From positions 262 to 6,942 of the forward strand of contig DNNS01000372.1 in the NCBI GenBank assembly GCA_003497555.1: DNA of 6,681 nucleotides. Reading direction: 5' to 3'. Below, piece by piece: positions 6,614-6,681 of the stretch. Each line of letters starts with the position of its first letter. The stretch's first letter is position 1. Under the pieces are notes generated by a model that searched no databases, was not told the origin of the DNA, and saw only the letters and a program-made list of their open reading frames with translations. The position numbers were made by a program, and so were the translations under genes. The DNA comes from Spirochaetia bacterium. GTDB lineage: Bacteria > Spirochaetota > UBA12135.

Positions 6614-6643
6614 TTTAACCACGAAGCTCACGAAGACGCACAG
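6614..6643. repeat. CACGAAG-type short repeat (dispersed low-complexity repeat)
   Basis: After TTTAAC, the unit CACGAAG occurs at 6620-6626 and 6629-6635 with a 9-bp period, then decays into ACGCACAGG. From general knowledge, TTTAACCACGAAG...CACGAAG strings (reverse strand CTTCGTG..CTTCGTGGTTAAA) are widespread between genes in many environmental bacterial genomes. It marks the end of the sulfatase unit and is probably not part of it. Confidence 0.5.
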
Positions 6644-6650
6644 GTATCCA

Positions 6651-6681
6651 GACCCCTTGCAAATAAATTTTCCAGGGAGTC
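6651..6681. repeat. Imperfect stem-loop at the right window edge
   Basis: GACCCCTTG (6651-6659) pairs with CAGGGAGTC (6673-6681) with one C/A mismatch and one T-G pair, around a 13-nt loop. It may extend beyond the window, so the true element cannot be defined. It directly follows the CACGAAG repeat. The rest of 6540-6613 is AT-rich with only a 5-bp TGAGT/ACTCA pair (6577-6593) and no clear terminator. Confidence 0.3.

Overview
The window is AT-rich bacterial DNA with four protein genes, all on the + strand. Together they look like a polysaccharide-scavenging neighbourhood. In order they are: the 3' part of a large secreted multi-domain surface protein (1-1647, open at the left edge); a lipoprotein solute-binding protein of the sugar ABC-importer type (1667-2953); a Sec-secreted clan GH-A-like glycoside hydrolase (3065-4636); and a Tat-secreted type I sulfatase of the iduronate-2-sulfatase-like kind (5079-6539). 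No tRNA, rRNA, CRISPR array, transposase or integrase is visible.

The host is a Gram-negative-type heterotroph. Evidence is a lipobox SBP, a Tat-dependent formylglycine sulfatase, and a LamG/PKD/FlgD-like surface protein. This combination is common in the PVC group (Lentisphaerota, Kiritimatiellota, Planctomycetota) and in some uncultured relatives. That placement is inference: no phylogenetic marker is present. The CACGAAG-type dispersed repeat at the right edge is also a familiar sight in such environmental genomes.

The first two genes are 19 bp apart with a strong Shine-Dalgarno in the gap, so they are probably co-transcribed. The hydrolase has its own promoter-like sequence (extended -10 plus a fair -35 at 2974-3002) preceded by a perfect 10-bp palindrome. 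It is therefore probably a separate, possibly regulated unit. Its start is best placed at 3065, not at the upstream in-frame ATG at 2993, which lies inside the -10 element. The 442-bp gap before the sulfatase holds no credible gene but several inverted repeats: an 11-bp perfect pair spanning 110 bp, an 8-bp hairpin inside it, and two further hairpins. This is the least explained part of the window.

A plausible joint role is as follows. The LamG-type protein holds or binds polymer outside the cell, the sulfatase removes ester sulfates, the hydrolase cuts glycosidic bonds, and the SBP captures released sugars for an importer whose permeases lie elsewhere. The exact polymer cannot be read from the sequence. 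The most unusual coding feature is a Cys in place of the near-invariant Asn before the predicted acid/base Glu of the hydrolase.
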